This document shows, in pieces, positions 53,867 to 61,255 of a stretch of DNA of 61,255 nucleotides. The stretch's first letter is position 1. Each line of letters starts with the position of its first letter. This stretch comes from Candidatus Bathyarchaeota archaeon (GTDB lineage: Archaea; Thermoproteota; Bathyarchaeia; 40CM-2-53-6; JALHTG01): NCBI GenBank assembly GCA_022865705.1, contig JALHTG010000100.1:1-61255 (forward strand), in the 5' to 3' direction. Below the pieces are notes generated by a model. It saw nothing but the letters and a program-made list of their open reading frames with translations, made no database searches and was not told the origin of the DNA. The position numbers and the translations under genes are program-made.

Positions 53867-55849
53867 CTACTTCACCTCTGAAACCTCAGATGTTCCCGAA
53901 ACGTTCTGCACTACTACAACATGCATATTGTCCCTGATGGTTCCAATTTCCCCTGGAGTAATTGCTAGATACTGTTCGCCACCTGCTTCCTTGAAACTCG
54001 CAACTATTAGATCCGAAACCATTTCTCGATTCTTGGGATCCAGATGAACATCAAACTCGTCGATTGCTCGAAAAGGCGACTTGATATGTTGCTGCAAAGT
54101 CAACAGAAATGCCATTAGAGCAACGCTCCTCTCCCCACCGCTTTGCGCAAGGCTATCCAATGATCCCATCTTGCCACCTTTGAAAGAGACAAGCAGTTCA
54201 AGCCCGGCTTTCTCCACATCCTTTGCTTCAACAAGCCTGGCGGCTCCTGAAGCACCGATGCTAGATAGAATCGTGTTGTATCGCTCGCTCAGCTCAGCGA
54301 GAAACTGTCCGACAACTGTCTTCCACATGTCAAACCGTTTCGCCAATTCCCGAAGCGTTTCTTCTCTATTCTTGGCGACCCGCTCGGCTTTTTCTCTCAG
54401 ATCCTTCACAAGCCCCACATATGAACTGTACATTTTTTCGACCTCCTCTGAGACATGGGTGAGAGGCCTGAGCTCCTCCTCTGTAACAACAATAGCCATT
54501 TCAAGTTCCGTTATCTTTCTGGTTTTGCCAGGTTTCGGTCCAAGTCGCTCAGCTCTTCTTATGAGAGGATTCAACTCTTGCTTTGCGATTCTTCTCTGCG
54601 CCAAAAGACTTCGACATTCATCTGAAAGCAACTTCCTTTTGAGAATAAGTACTTCAAACTGAACACGATACTCAATCAAACGTTCCATCTCTGAGCCCAC
54701 CTTCCTGCGAATCTTCTCACACTCTTGGACCAGAGAAGTGAGGTTCGCCTCTAATTCCTTGAATGAGGAGGGCGACGAAAGCTTCTCGAGCTTACTCTTT
54801 CTTAATTTGAACCTTTCTCCTAACTCGACCAAGGCCGTCACTGCGACGGGCACGTTTTTGTTGAAGCTCTGGAATTCCGGTGTCGAGAGAGCTCGTGAAA
54901 GTGTCTCAAGGTCTTCAGCCAAATCTCGACCTTGAAGTTCAACCCACCTGACATCAGCTTCGGCCCGAGCGACCTTCCGCTCCAGTTCTATCCTAGCCTT
55001 CTCAGATTGATGATTTCTCTTGAGTTCATTGTTGAATGCGTCTCGCCTAGCTTGCAGGGCCTTCTTGTCTTCGTCGATTCTCGTGTCCATGGACTCGATC
55101 GCTTTGTTCTTTGAGGCTATCTTGTCATCAAGCTTCGCCAGTGCTGTTTGTTTCTTTTCGATTCTCCCCCAAAGTAATTCACACTGAAGTTGCTGCAGCT
55201 TTCTTTCGAGTTCCTTCTTCTTCTGGTATTTCTCGTACTCTTTTTTCCAGTATTGATAGGTCTCCTGAGTGGATTCTAGAACCGCGGCGAGTGATTCTTC
55301 TTCGCTGAGCGATTTCTTCAGTCGAGCATTGGCATCCATAATGTCGGCTCGATAGGATTGAAAGCCCACTGCCTCCTCAAGCATTAGGAGTTTCTCTCTT
55401 GGAGAGATTAGGGCGAATCTTCCGACCATCAATTGATGCATGATGATTAGCATGTTATTTGGATTGAGTCCAATCCGACTGAAGATTTCGACGATTCTCT
55501 CCTTTGATACTGGCTTTCCCAGAAGAAGATACCCGTAATCTCCCCCTCTTCTCAATATCCTAGTTACGTCGATTGTGTCCGTGCGGTATTGAGGAAAGGG
55601 TCTCTTTCCCTCTTTAGGAGAGTTGTCGAGAAGTAGACCTATACGAGCGTGGTCTTCGCCCCATCGTATCAGGTCGCTAAGCCTCTTTGCTCGCTCTGTG
55701 TGAGCTTGCCCCAAGACGAGCGATATTGCGAGCAGGATTGAAGATTTTCCGGCTCCATTTGGGCCGCACACCAGATTCAGCCCGGGGTAGAGTGGAATCT
55801 CAGCGTTTGAGTAAGACATGAAGTTGCCAAGAATCACTCCTTTGATCAC
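53867..55849 (-). CDS. SMC/Rad50-superfamily ATPase without a recognisable hinge
   Basis: 660 residues. Walker A GPNGAGKSS is at 29-37, the ABC signature SGGER at about 570-574, and the Walker B/D-loop AIDEFDVHLDPKNRE at about 595-609. The DEFDVxLDxxNR form resembles SMC6-type more than SMC1-4. Two coiled-coil arms are short (about 150-330 and 370-520), and between them there is neither an SMC hinge domain nor a CxxC zinc hook. It would be a reduced SMC ATPase that binds DNA. Its three-gene operon, with short overlaps, marks it as part of a complex. It could equally be an orphan coalescin- or RecN-like protein. Confidence 0.85.
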   Translation of the reverse strand: MIKGVILGNFMSYSNAEIPLYPGLNLVCGPNGAGKSSILLAISLVLGQAHTERAKRLSDLIRWGEDHARIGLLLDNSPKEGKRPFPQYRTDTIDVTRILRRGGDYGYLLLGKPVSKERIVEIFSRIGLNPNNMLIIMHQLMVGRFALISPREKLLMLEEAVGFQSYRADIMDANARLKKSLSEEESLAAVLESTQETYQYWKKEYEKYQKKKELERKLQQLQCELLWGRIEKKQTALAKLDDKIASKNKAIESMDTRIDEDKKALQARRDAFNNELKRNHQSEKARIELERKVARAEADVRWVELQGRDLAEDLETLSRALSTPEFQSFNKNVPVAVTALVELGERFKLRKSKLEKLSSPSSFKELEANLTSLVQECEKIRRKVGSEMERLIEYRVQFEVLILKRKLLSDECRSLLAQRRIAKQELNPLIRRAERLGPKPGKTRKITELEMAIVVTEEELRPLTHVSEEVEKMYSSYVGLVKDLREKAERVAKNREETLRELAKRFDMWKTVVGQFLAELSERYNTILSSIGASGAARLVEAKDVEKAGLELLVSFKGGKMGSLDSLAQSGGERSVALMAFLLTLQQHIKSPFRAIDEFDVHLDPKNREMVSDLIVASFKEAGGEQYLAITPGEIGTIRDNMHVVVVQNVSGTSEVSEVK

Positions 55850-55917
55850 GTTCCCGGTTCACCTCGTGTACTGCAACCTTCCTTGCTTTGAGCCAGTAAA
55901 AAACTAGGCGGGCAAGC

Positions 55918-56218
55918 CTAGTCCCAGAACGGCCTAGTCTGGATATACTTCAGTTTTGCTCCTAATAGCTCAGCAAACAAGTCCTCTTCCCACCTGTGCA
56001 TCTTTGCGAGAACCTGCGCGGCAGTCTGCGGACCGATCCCCCAAATCAAGAGAGCCATGATTCCTTTCTTACCGTACGATAAGACGATGTCAGCTGTTTT
56101 CCTTGTTCTAGCAAGCATCTTTTGTTCTTCTTCAGTCAGCGGTTGCTCTTCGAGCCATTTCTTCAGGATCGAAATGTGTGGTTGTTGTCTTCAAGGTTTT
56201 GATGTCTGGCTCTCTCAC
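55918..56218 (-). pseudogene. Frameshifted fragment of an Lhr helicase C-terminus
   Basis: An ORF of 66 residues (55918-56118) ends ELLGAKLKYIQTRPFWD, the usual Lhr end. It aligns with the last 60 residues of the complete Lhr at 5625-8492 (KETSDLIEKYGRSAAYVLAG against RKTADIVLSYGKKGIMALLI). Upstream, open frame continues to a TGA at 56191, while a second frame from a GTG at 56218 reads VREPDIKTLKTTTTHFDPEE and fits the same gene. A one-frame shift near 56150-56170 therefore separates two coding pieces. The catalytic helicase domains are missing. It could be a small real protein with domain-only function, but decay is more likely. Confidence 0.5.
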
Positions 56219-56343
56219 CCATATGCATGAACTTTGCTCCCACCCCCCTCTGACACTTCGATTCAGATCTGTTTAGATAGGAGCACCTGCTGAAACAAAC
56301 ACCTTTAGATTTGAATCTGGAGTAAACATGGAGGACCAAGATA

Positions 56344-56553
56344 TTGGCGAGGATACTCATTGACAAGCGGCTCTGCAAGGGATGCGGGATATGCATTGAA
56401 TTCTGCCCGCGGAAAGTGCTGGAAATGGGCAAAGATATGGATGAGAGGGGAATACGGACTCCTCAGGCTTCCAGAGAACAAGATTGTAGCCTCTGCGGGC
56501 TATGCGAACTATATTGCCCTGATTTTGCGATATGCTCACGGAGAAGTGAATAG
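56344..56553 (+). CDS. 2x4Fe-4S ferredoxin, oxidoreductase delta-subunit-like
   Basis: 69 residues from TTG, with GGAGG ten bases upstream. Two CxxCxxCxxxC clusters are seen: CKGCGICIEFCP and CSLCGLCELYCP. This is the delta subunit pattern of 2-oxoacid:ferredoxin oxidoreductases (KorD/PorD), but alpha, beta and gamma subunits are absent, so it may be a free ferredoxin. The next gene starts directly after its stop (TAG then ATG), so both are in one transcript. Confidence 0.88.
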   Translation: MARILIDKRLCKGCGICIEFCPRKVLEMGKDMDERGIRTPQASREQDCSLCGLCELYCPDFAICSRRSE

Positions 56554-57138
56554 ATGAGCAAAGAAGAGTCCATTAGGAAACTGGCTGAGGCCAAGGCCTA
56601 TCTTGAGAAGCGGATGGCAGATATTCAGGAAGAGGCTTCAAAGATCAAGTCAATATTGGAAGTTGTTGACACAAGCCTGGCGGAGAAAAGCTTCAAGAAA
56701 GTCGAACTCCCTCCATCCAAGCCACAAGAACCAAGGTCTGCGCCGATAGGGCCCTCACAGGAAGACATATTGAGACAGGCTGTGCCCCTGAAGACACCCG
56801 AAGGCATGCATCTGGCAGACATGTCTCAAACAGATGATGAATTGATCATAACTCCCGCTCCTGGTATGAAATTCGATGTCGCTTCTCCACCTTTCAGAGC
56901 ATTCTTGATAGGACGTGTCCTGGAGCCGATGCGCAGCAGAGACAATGCGTCGGTCAAAGTTGGGGAGTTGAGTCCCGAAAAGGTCCTTTCATACACTGTT
57001 GAGCAGGATGAAAATCTAGTAAGAGCTCTAGCAGTGAAGAACTACGGAGATGAAAGACGACTTCAAGAGCTCAAGAACGCGATTCGTTGGACATTAAGAA
57101 GAATGTACGAAAGAACCTTGGCCCACACGAATGAGTAG
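56554..57138 (+). CDS. Conserved hypothetical with N-terminal coiled coil
   Basis: 194 residues. A coiled coil (EESIRKLAEAKAYLEKRMAD and on to about residue 45) is followed by a proline-rich linker (PPSKPQEPRSAPIGPSQED) and a conserved-looking globular end (LIITPAPGMKFDVASPPFRA through the LKNAIRWTLRRMYERTL helix). No enzyme motif can be named. It begins immediately after the ferredoxin. The linker and coil suggest an adaptor that could dock to another protein. Confidence 0.75.
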   Translation: MSKEESIRKLAEAKAYLEKRMADIQEEASKIKSILEVVDTSLAEKSFKKVELPPSKPQEPRSAPIGPSQEDILRQAVPLKTPEGMHLADMSQTDDELIITPAPGMKFDVASPPFRAFLIGRVLEPMRSRDNASVKVGELSPEKVLSYTVEQDENLVRALAVKNYGDERRLQELKNAIRWTLRRMYERTLAHTNE

Positions 57139-57213
57139 GCCTAGCACAGTCGAGGCGAGAGCAACAAAAGAGTCAAATCAGACAACGCCTAGCGTAGATC
57201 ACGGGTCATAACT

Positions 57214-57474
57214 GTGCCCTCAGAATCAGAGGAATATGCCAAATCACCTCTATGGCCTGTACTGGTCAACACGGCTCACGCTCTGGTTATGTACAAATAC
57301 CACAAGCATTACGTTTCAACAGTAGTCCTCAGCGAGAAGCCAAACATAGCACCAAAGGACCTCAGCATGCAACTCGGAATACCTCTTGGAGAAGCTTTAG
57401 TCATACTTCACGAACTCAGGGAGCAAGAACCAAGCCCGCAGCCTAAGAACTCATCATCCAATCCGGTCCAATGA
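57214..57474 (+). CDS. Small winged-helix-like protein
   Basis: 86 residues from GTG. A helix-turn-helix pattern is seen in SEKPNIAPKDLSMQLGIPLG and EALVILHELREQE. The N-terminal portion (SPLWPVLVNTAHALVMYKYH) is hydrophobic and may be a dimer helix. A low-complexity QPKNSSSNPVQ ends it. DNA binding is plausible but not certain. It sits between the 194-residue protein and the DUF4152 gene. Confidence 0.55.
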   Translation: MPSESEEYAKSPLWPVLVNTAHALVMYKYHKHYVSTVVLSEKPNIAPKDLSMQLGIPLGEALVILHELREQEPSPQPKNSSSNPVQ

Positions 57475-57489
57475 TACGACTGTGGGTTT

Positions 57490-57530
57490 TAGTAAGATGC
57501 CTATTCCTTTCTGACCGGGTCATCTTACTA
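57490..57530. other. Perfect 10-bp inverted repeat in the gap before DUF4152
   Basis: TAGTAAGATG (57490-57499) and CATCTTACTA (57521-57530) can pair with a 21-base loop. It follows the stop of the winged-helix gene by about 15 bases and could end that transcript or be a protein-binding site. No U-run follows directly, so a hairpin terminator of bacterial type is not implied. Confidence 0.4.
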
Positions 57531-57594
57531 TCTTGCCTCCAGAAACCTTTAGACCTGCAATAGTATTGAGGACTGTCAGGAGAACCCATGTAAG

Positions 57595-58302
57595 TTGAGA
57601 ATAGTCGCAGCAGACTCAGCGTCCGCAATATTGGATGAACATCTTCGGCCACAAACAATCGTTGCTGTCGCATCGGTCGCTACGGAAGCTCCTTACAGAA
57701 ACTCGTCAGCTCAGATCTCTGATCTTCTGATGGCGTCCGCGAACCGCCATGACCTAGTGGTCACAGAGCTCAGGATGTGCAGAAAACTACTCCAATCTGT
57801 TGCAGCTGATGCTGTTCACATTGACATGACCTTAGGCGCTATATCTCTTTCGAAGCTCACGTTCTCAGACATAAGGGAAATGTCAGTTTCCTCAAGAGCC
57901 AGACAGAACATACAGGAAGTCTTACCTGAGCTTCGAAAGCTAGCAACGCAAATAGAGCAAACACACAAGGTAGAGGTCTTAGCAGTTGGGAAGGAAAGCC
58001 TTCCTGTACGCATAGCCGAACTAACCGCTGCAGCATACTCGGTAATATACGCATCAGCGGAAGCCTTGAAGCACCAGAACACCGTCTTGCTTGGCCTTCC
58101 TGCACTGTGCACCATGACAATAGGTCAAGGCCAGGTCACTACAAGATCACTTCAACCAGGTGAACATGATGTGACAGGATTCGCCGTTGACAACGACGGA
58201 GTGACTGAAAAGATAAGAGCAAGTGAGTTCAACAATCCGACTGTTCGAGGGTTCAGGATTCTCAAAATCGAGAAAAAAGGAATCTTGAAAAGCCTTGAAT
58301 GA
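57595..58302 (+). CDS. DUF4152 archaeal protein
   Basis: 235 residues from TTG. The family marks MRIVAADSASAILDEHLRPQ, AVHIDMTLGAISLSKLTFSD and LAVGKESLPVRIAELTAAAY fit what I recall of DUF4152, an archaeal family with an RNase H-like feel but unknown function. The first strand with AADSASA suggests a metal or nucleotide site. It precedes the nucleotidyltransferase gene by 28 bases. Confidence 0.8.
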   Translation: MRIVAADSASAILDEHLRPQTIVAVASVATEAPYRNSSAQISDLLMASANRHDLVVTELRMCRKLLQSVAADAVHIDMTLGAISLSKLTFSDIREMSVSSRARQNIQEVLPELRKLATQIEQTHKVEVLAVGKESLPVRIAELTAAAYSVIYASAEALKHQNTVLLGLPALCTMTIGQGQVTTRSLQPGEHDVTGFAVDNDGVTEKIRASEFNNPTVRGFRILKIEKKGILKSLE

Positions 58303-58329
58303 GATTTGCGTTTTGATACGTGAATCCTA

Positions 58330-58818
58330 ATGGAACCGACAATCGAAAAGGCCAAGAGCACTATTTTGGCCATAGCGTGCAAACATCGGATCAAGATATT
58401 GGCAATAGTGCTCTACGGATCGAGAGCAAGAGGAGATTATTCCTTCGGCAGTGACTATGATATTTTTGCGTTGATCGGAGACAAAACGACCCTTTTGCAG
58501 TTTGTCCAATTCTCCTCCGAGTTCAGAATGTCATCATACAAACTGGGTCCAATAAAGCTCTATGCGTGTGCCAAGAGAGATTTCATCACGATGATGAATA
58601 GAAACCCGTTCCTTGGAGCCTTTTGCTTCATAATAGCCAGAGAGGGCAAAGCAATCTATGAAAGGGATTTGGGGTTCAAGAATTTGAAGAACTATGTGCA
58701 GAATCTACCAAGGAAGAAGAGAATACTTCTTCTCAACAGATGCAGAAGCATGAGCGAGCATCTGGGCTCACCGAAGTGGGTGGGTTATTGGGATGCTAAG
58801 CTGGCCGAGGAATCTTGA
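58330..58818 (+). CDS. MNT-type nucleotidyltransferase-domain protein
   Basis: 162 residues. The signature VLYGSRARGDYSFGSDYDIFALIG carries the GSxxxGxxxxxSDxD nucleotidyltransferase core. These small proteins often form the nucleotidyltransferase part of HEPN/MNT toxin-antitoxin pairs, but no HEPN partner is seen; the next gene is ThiI-like. Its stop overlaps that start by four bases (TGATAA-type overlap), so coupling is likely. It may AMPylate or act in RNA modification. Confidence 0.82.
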   Translation: MEPTIEKAKSTILAIACKHRIKILAIVLYGSRARGDYSFGSDYDIFALIGDKTTLLQFVQFSSEFRMSSYKLGPIKLYACAKRDFITMMNRNPFLGAFCFIIAREGKAIYERDLGFKNLKNYVQNLPRKKRILLLNRCRSMSEHLGSPKWVGYWDAKLAEES

Positions 58819-60017
58819 TAACACCTGAAGCGGGAAATGGAGATTCTTCTACTCCAAGGAATAGACTGCAGGATTCCGTTGTCTTGGTTTCCACATCTGA
58901 AATCGTTCTCAAAAGCCCCTACGTGAAGGGTTCACTTCTTAGAGCGCTTGTTGAGCACTTACGTTGGAAACTAAGACGAGCCGGTTTTCGGGACTTTAAG
59001 ACAATGATTGATGGCGGGAGAATCGTGGTTTCCGGCCTTAAAGATTCAGATGCGGCTGAAGTTTGCTCGCAGGTTTTTGGAGTCGCAGCAACGGCAAGCG
59101 CAATCCGACTACCTAGCGAACCAAGCACTCTTGTGGAAGAAGTGTCCAGATATGCAGATGACTTTCTTTCAGAAAACGATAGCTTTGCTGTTCGTGTTCG
59201 CGTTGTCGGCCAATATCCAACCTCAAGTAGGGAAATCGAAAGAAACGTCGGGTCTGCCGTTCTTGCTAGACTTGGAAAAGACAAGGTCAGCGTAGACCTT
59301 GATCATCCTAAGAAAACGATTCATGTTGAGATCAGAGGCGATTCATTGTATCTGTATGAAAGGCACATTGAAGGATGTGGCGGCTTGCCATACAGCTGTC
59401 AAGGAAGACTTGTCGCGATGCTCTCTGAAGACATTGACACCGCTGTGGCGTCGTGGCTGATGATGAAGCGGGGAAGCCATGTCATCCCACTTTTCATAGA
59501 AACGACTGGCGGCCATGAACAGAAGATGGTTGATATGGCTAGAAAGCTCAGGGAATTTGCCCCAGTCAACGAATATCGACTTGTCATCGCGCCGTTTCTC
59601 GAGACAGCCAAATCGATCTCGTCTGTGAAGGAGGAACAGTGCAAGTGGTTGCTCCACAAGAGGATGATGTACCGAGTTGCATGCTCAGTTGCCAAGAAGC
59701 TGTGCGCCCTTGGAATCATAACAGGAGAAAGGCTTGACATCGACTCAAGAACGCTCTTGAATCTTTCAACTATCGATGAGGTTGCAGGGTTCGCTGTCTA
59801 CAGACCTCTGATTGGATTGGGCGAAATGGAAGTTCAGACTTTGGCTCGACGAATAGGCCTCTGCGAAGTCCGAGCACAAGGAGAAGAGAATGCAAGCATA
59901 TCGCGAGAGGAGCCTGTGCTCATTGAACTCGATAGGATAAGAGCGATCGAGAAGGATCTCCATGTGGACCTTCTTGTCCAAAATGCATTGCAGAAAACCA
60001 GGAAGATCGATCTATAG
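58815..60017 (+). CDS. ThiI-like THUMP/PP-loop protein with a degenerate PP-loop
   Basis: 400 residues. The N-terminal ferredoxin-like domain (about 20-85) with VSTSEIVLKSPYVKGSLLRA, a THUMP domain (about 95-185) and the linker YERHIEGCGGLPYSCQGRL are those of ThiI. The adenylation loop, normally SGGIDSP, is LSEDIDTA (203-210), so both glycines and the serine are changed, and the later GESLGQVASQT motif is ERLDIDSRT. The scaffold VASWLMMKRG and RPLIGLGEMEVQTLARRIG is kept. It probably binds tRNA through THUMP but cannot easily activate it. It overlaps the nucleotidyltransferase gene. Confidence 0.8.
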   Translation: MITPEAGNGDSSTPRNRLQDSVVLVSTSEIVLKSPYVKGSLLRALVEHLRWKLRRAGFRDFKTMIDGGRIVVSGLKDSDAAEVCSQVFGVAATASAIRLPSEPSTLVEEVSRYADDFLSENDSFAVRVRVVGQYPTSSREIERNVGSAVLARLGKDKVSVDLDHPKKTIHVEIRGDSLYLYERHIEGCGGLPYSCQGRLVAMLSEDIDTAVASWLMMKRGSHVIPLFIETTGGHEQKMVDMARKLREFAPVNEYRLVIAPFLETAKSISSVKEEQCKWLLHKRMMYRVACSVAKKLCALGIITGERLDIDSRTLLNLSTIDEVAGFAVYRPLIGLGEMEVQTLARRIGLCEVRAQGEENASISREEPVLIELDRIRAIEKDLHVDLLVQNALQKTRKIDL

Positions 60018-60022
60018 GATTC

Positions 60023-60889
60023 CTACCTTTGACTTGGACTCTTCATCTCCAAACTCATGTCTAGACTCTTGGTGCTGTGTGTCAGAGAACCAAGACTCAT
60101 TATATCCACACCTGAACTCGCATATTCCAAGATATTTGAAGCGTTGATTCCGCCGCTTGCTTCAAAGACGATGCCCCTTCTCATCCCCTTGCTTTTGAGT
60201 TGCTCTATTGCCGATCTGATCTCAGCCGGCGCCATATTGTCAAACATTATTATGTCGGCTCCTGCCTCGGCTGCTTCAATTGCTTCTTTTGCAGAAGTGA
60301 CCTCAACTTCAATCTTCTTGGTGAACGATCCTTCTTTCGCTCTTCGTACCGCCTCCTTGATGCTTCCTGCCAATGCCTTATGGTTGTCCTTGATCAAGAT
60401 TAGATCATCTAGGTGGAGTCTATGAAGATCTCCTCCACCGATCGCGACAGCCTTCTTGTCAAAATACAGGCAGCCAGGAGCCACCTTTCTCGTCGAAGCC
60501 ACTTTGGCACTAGGATTGATTGATGTCACTTTGTCTTGAAGAGTTCTTGTTTCTGTGGCGATCCCGCTCATCCTGCAAAGAATGTTCAGCAGTGTCCTCT
60601 CTACGGTCAAAATATCTCCTGCATTGCCTTTCATACGTAGGAGAATAGTGCCCGGCTCAACCTTGGCACCATCTCTAACGAACGACTTAGGCGAGATGTC
60701 CATTGCCTCAAGTAGGATTTGCGCCTCCTCAATTCCCGCGATAACTCCTCTTTCTCTGGCGACAATTTCAGCCTCAACGAAGGCATCCTGTTGAACGACA
60801 AGCTGTGAGGTGATGTCTCCCTGCCCCACATCCTCCTTGAGAAAGGCCAGAAGTCTTTCCTTCACGAGTTCTCTCGGCAAGCTTAGCAA
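60023..60889 (-). CDS. nadC: Nicotinate-nucleotide pyrophosphorylase (quinolinate phosphoribosyltransferase)
   Basis: 288 residues. NadC marks are EDVGQGDITSQLV, VERTLLNILCRMSGIATET, AKVASTRKVAPG, AVAIGGGDLHRLHLDDLILI (GG-x-H-R-x-L-D), EVEVTSAKEAIEAAEAGADIIMFDN and FEASGGINASNILEYAS. It makes nicotinate mononucleotide from quinolinate and PRPP in NAD synthesis. It overlaps the truncated glycosyltransferase gene upstream by seven bases, suggesting one former operon. No NadA or NadB is in the window. Confidence 0.95.
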   Translation of the reverse strand: MLSLPRELVKERLLAFLKEDVGQGDITSQLVVQQDAFVEAEIVARERGVIAGIEEAQILLEAMDISPKSFVRDGAKVEPGTILLRMKGNAGDILTVERTLLNILCRMSGIATETRTLQDKVTSINPSAKVASTRKVAPGCLYFDKKAVAIGGGDLHRLHLDDLILIKDNHKALAGSIKEAVRRAKEGSFTKKIEVEVTSAKEAIEAAEAGADIIMFDNMAPAEIRSAIEQLKSKGMRRGIVFEASGGINASNILEYASSGVDIMSLGSLTHSTKSLDMSLEMKSPSQR

Positions 60890-61185
60890 GAACGCTCTCT
60901 CCCCTGTGATAGTTGTTCAACGGCAGCAATCACTCTTTCTGTTCCGCCCATTCTTCGTGACAACTCTCCGATTTCCGCTGCATTTCTTGCATATTTCGGG
61001 GAGTTTAGCATATTTTGAATCGCTGGGAGAAGATGAGGAATGGAAAGCTCATCTGTTGCCAGGATCTCGGCCACTCCCAGCTCGAAAGCTCTGCGAGCAT
61101 TGCCCAGCTGTTCTGGGTGATCCGGTATAGGTATGATCAACAGCGGCTTGCCATAGGCTAGCGAGCTCAGAATAGTGAGATGCCT
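60883..61185 (-). pseudogene. C-terminal remnant of a GT1/MurG-like glycosyltransferase
   Basis: Coding in frame from 61185: HLTILSSLAYGKPLLIIPIP, then PDHPEQLGNARRAFELGVAE and the helices LLPAIQNMLNSPKYARNAAE. This is the nucleotide-sugar pocket of glycosyltransferase B-fold enzymes (EALxxGxPxLxxPxxxDQxxNA). An in-frame TAA stands at 61186-61188 and the sequence beyond is AT-rich and unrelated, so the N-terminal two thirds is lost here. It may be a real truncation or a break in the assembly at the window edge. Confidence 0.6.
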
Positions 61186-61255
61186 TTACATACACATGAA
61201 CCTATTGTAAAATTTGCAGCAGATATTTATGTAGTGGAATATAAATTTAAAATAG
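61186..61255. other. AT-rich edge segment
   Basis: The last 70 bases are markedly AT-rich (for example GGAATATAAATTTAAAATAG) compared with the rest of the window. No gene is seen. The segment interrupts the glycosyltransferase frame. It could be the end of an inserted element or an assembly artefact. Confidence 0.45.

Noticed and set aside
57474-57530. Possible C/D-box guide RNA (ATGATA...CTGA)
   Set aside because: Boxes are imperfect, no C'/D' boxes are visible and the inverted repeat explains the strongest signal better.
1-61255. CRISPR array
   Set aside because: No regularly spaced direct repeats with unique spacers and no cas genes are visible anywhere in the window.

Overview
The window is archaeal chromosome. 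It carries TATA-binding protein, archaeal DnaG primase, archaeal-type signal peptidase, uS11, archaeal TyrRS/TrpRS/PheRS, DUF1512 and DUF4152 proteins and a free-standing 5S rRNA gene, and many genes have a TATA-like box 20-40 bases before a leaderless or short-leader start. Family composition suggests a TACK-type archaeon, perhaps Bathyarchaeia; that placement is inference. Both edges cut genes: a TrmB-type regulator on the left, and a glycosyltransferase remnant next to an abrupt AT-rich stretch on the right.

Layout. 1-11.3 kb: regulators, a CoA-transferase, tbp, signal peptidase, an aminotransferase, an Lhr-family helicase and a TldD/TldE pair. 11.4-25.6 kb: the most striking block, two complete copies of a seven-gene set. 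Each set has a GlmL/MutL-like ASKHA ATPase (A), a barrel-sandwich/KOW-like partner (B), a DUF6754 membrane protein (C) and four further membrane proteins (D, E, F, G). Copy 2 lies on the minus strand in the order C-D-E-F-G-A-B, nested between A1-B1 and C1-D1-E1-F1-G1 of copy 1. Inverting the middle segment on paper restores a clean tandem duplication of A-B-C-D-E-F-G. A1 and A2 also share a 118-bp tract with one difference, in otherwise diverged genes, as expected from gene conversion.

25.7-44.4 kb: mostly household genes, including an OB-fold protein, LemA and HtpX, uS11, a RimI-like acetyltransferase, a PPP phosphatase, a DapA-like aldolase, DnaG, a small Toprim protein, TyrS, PheT/PheS, TrpS, Map and DUF1512. 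These are followed by 5S rRNA on the minus strand. About 0.8 kb at 30.3-31.1 kb looks decayed or non-coding.

46374-51636 is an intact-looking transposon of 5263 bp with 52-bp perfect terminal inverted repeats and an 8-bp target duplication (CACTTGCG). It carries an IS6-like DDE transposase with a SWIM zinc finger. Its cargo is a restriction-modification operon resembling BcgI: a fused nuclease-methylase, a two-TRD specificity subunit and an AbrB-like putative regulator next to three copies of a TATCTACGTAGATA-type palindrome.

51.7-61.2 kb: a hinge-poor SMC-like ATPase in one operon with two small partner proteins (kleisin-like and ScpB-like by inference), a frameshifted leftover of a second Lhr C-terminus, and a plus-strand run with an orphan 4Fe-4S ferredoxin, unknown proteins, DUF4152, a nucleotidyltransferase and a ThiI-like protein whose PP-loop is degenerate. 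NadC follows on the minus strand.
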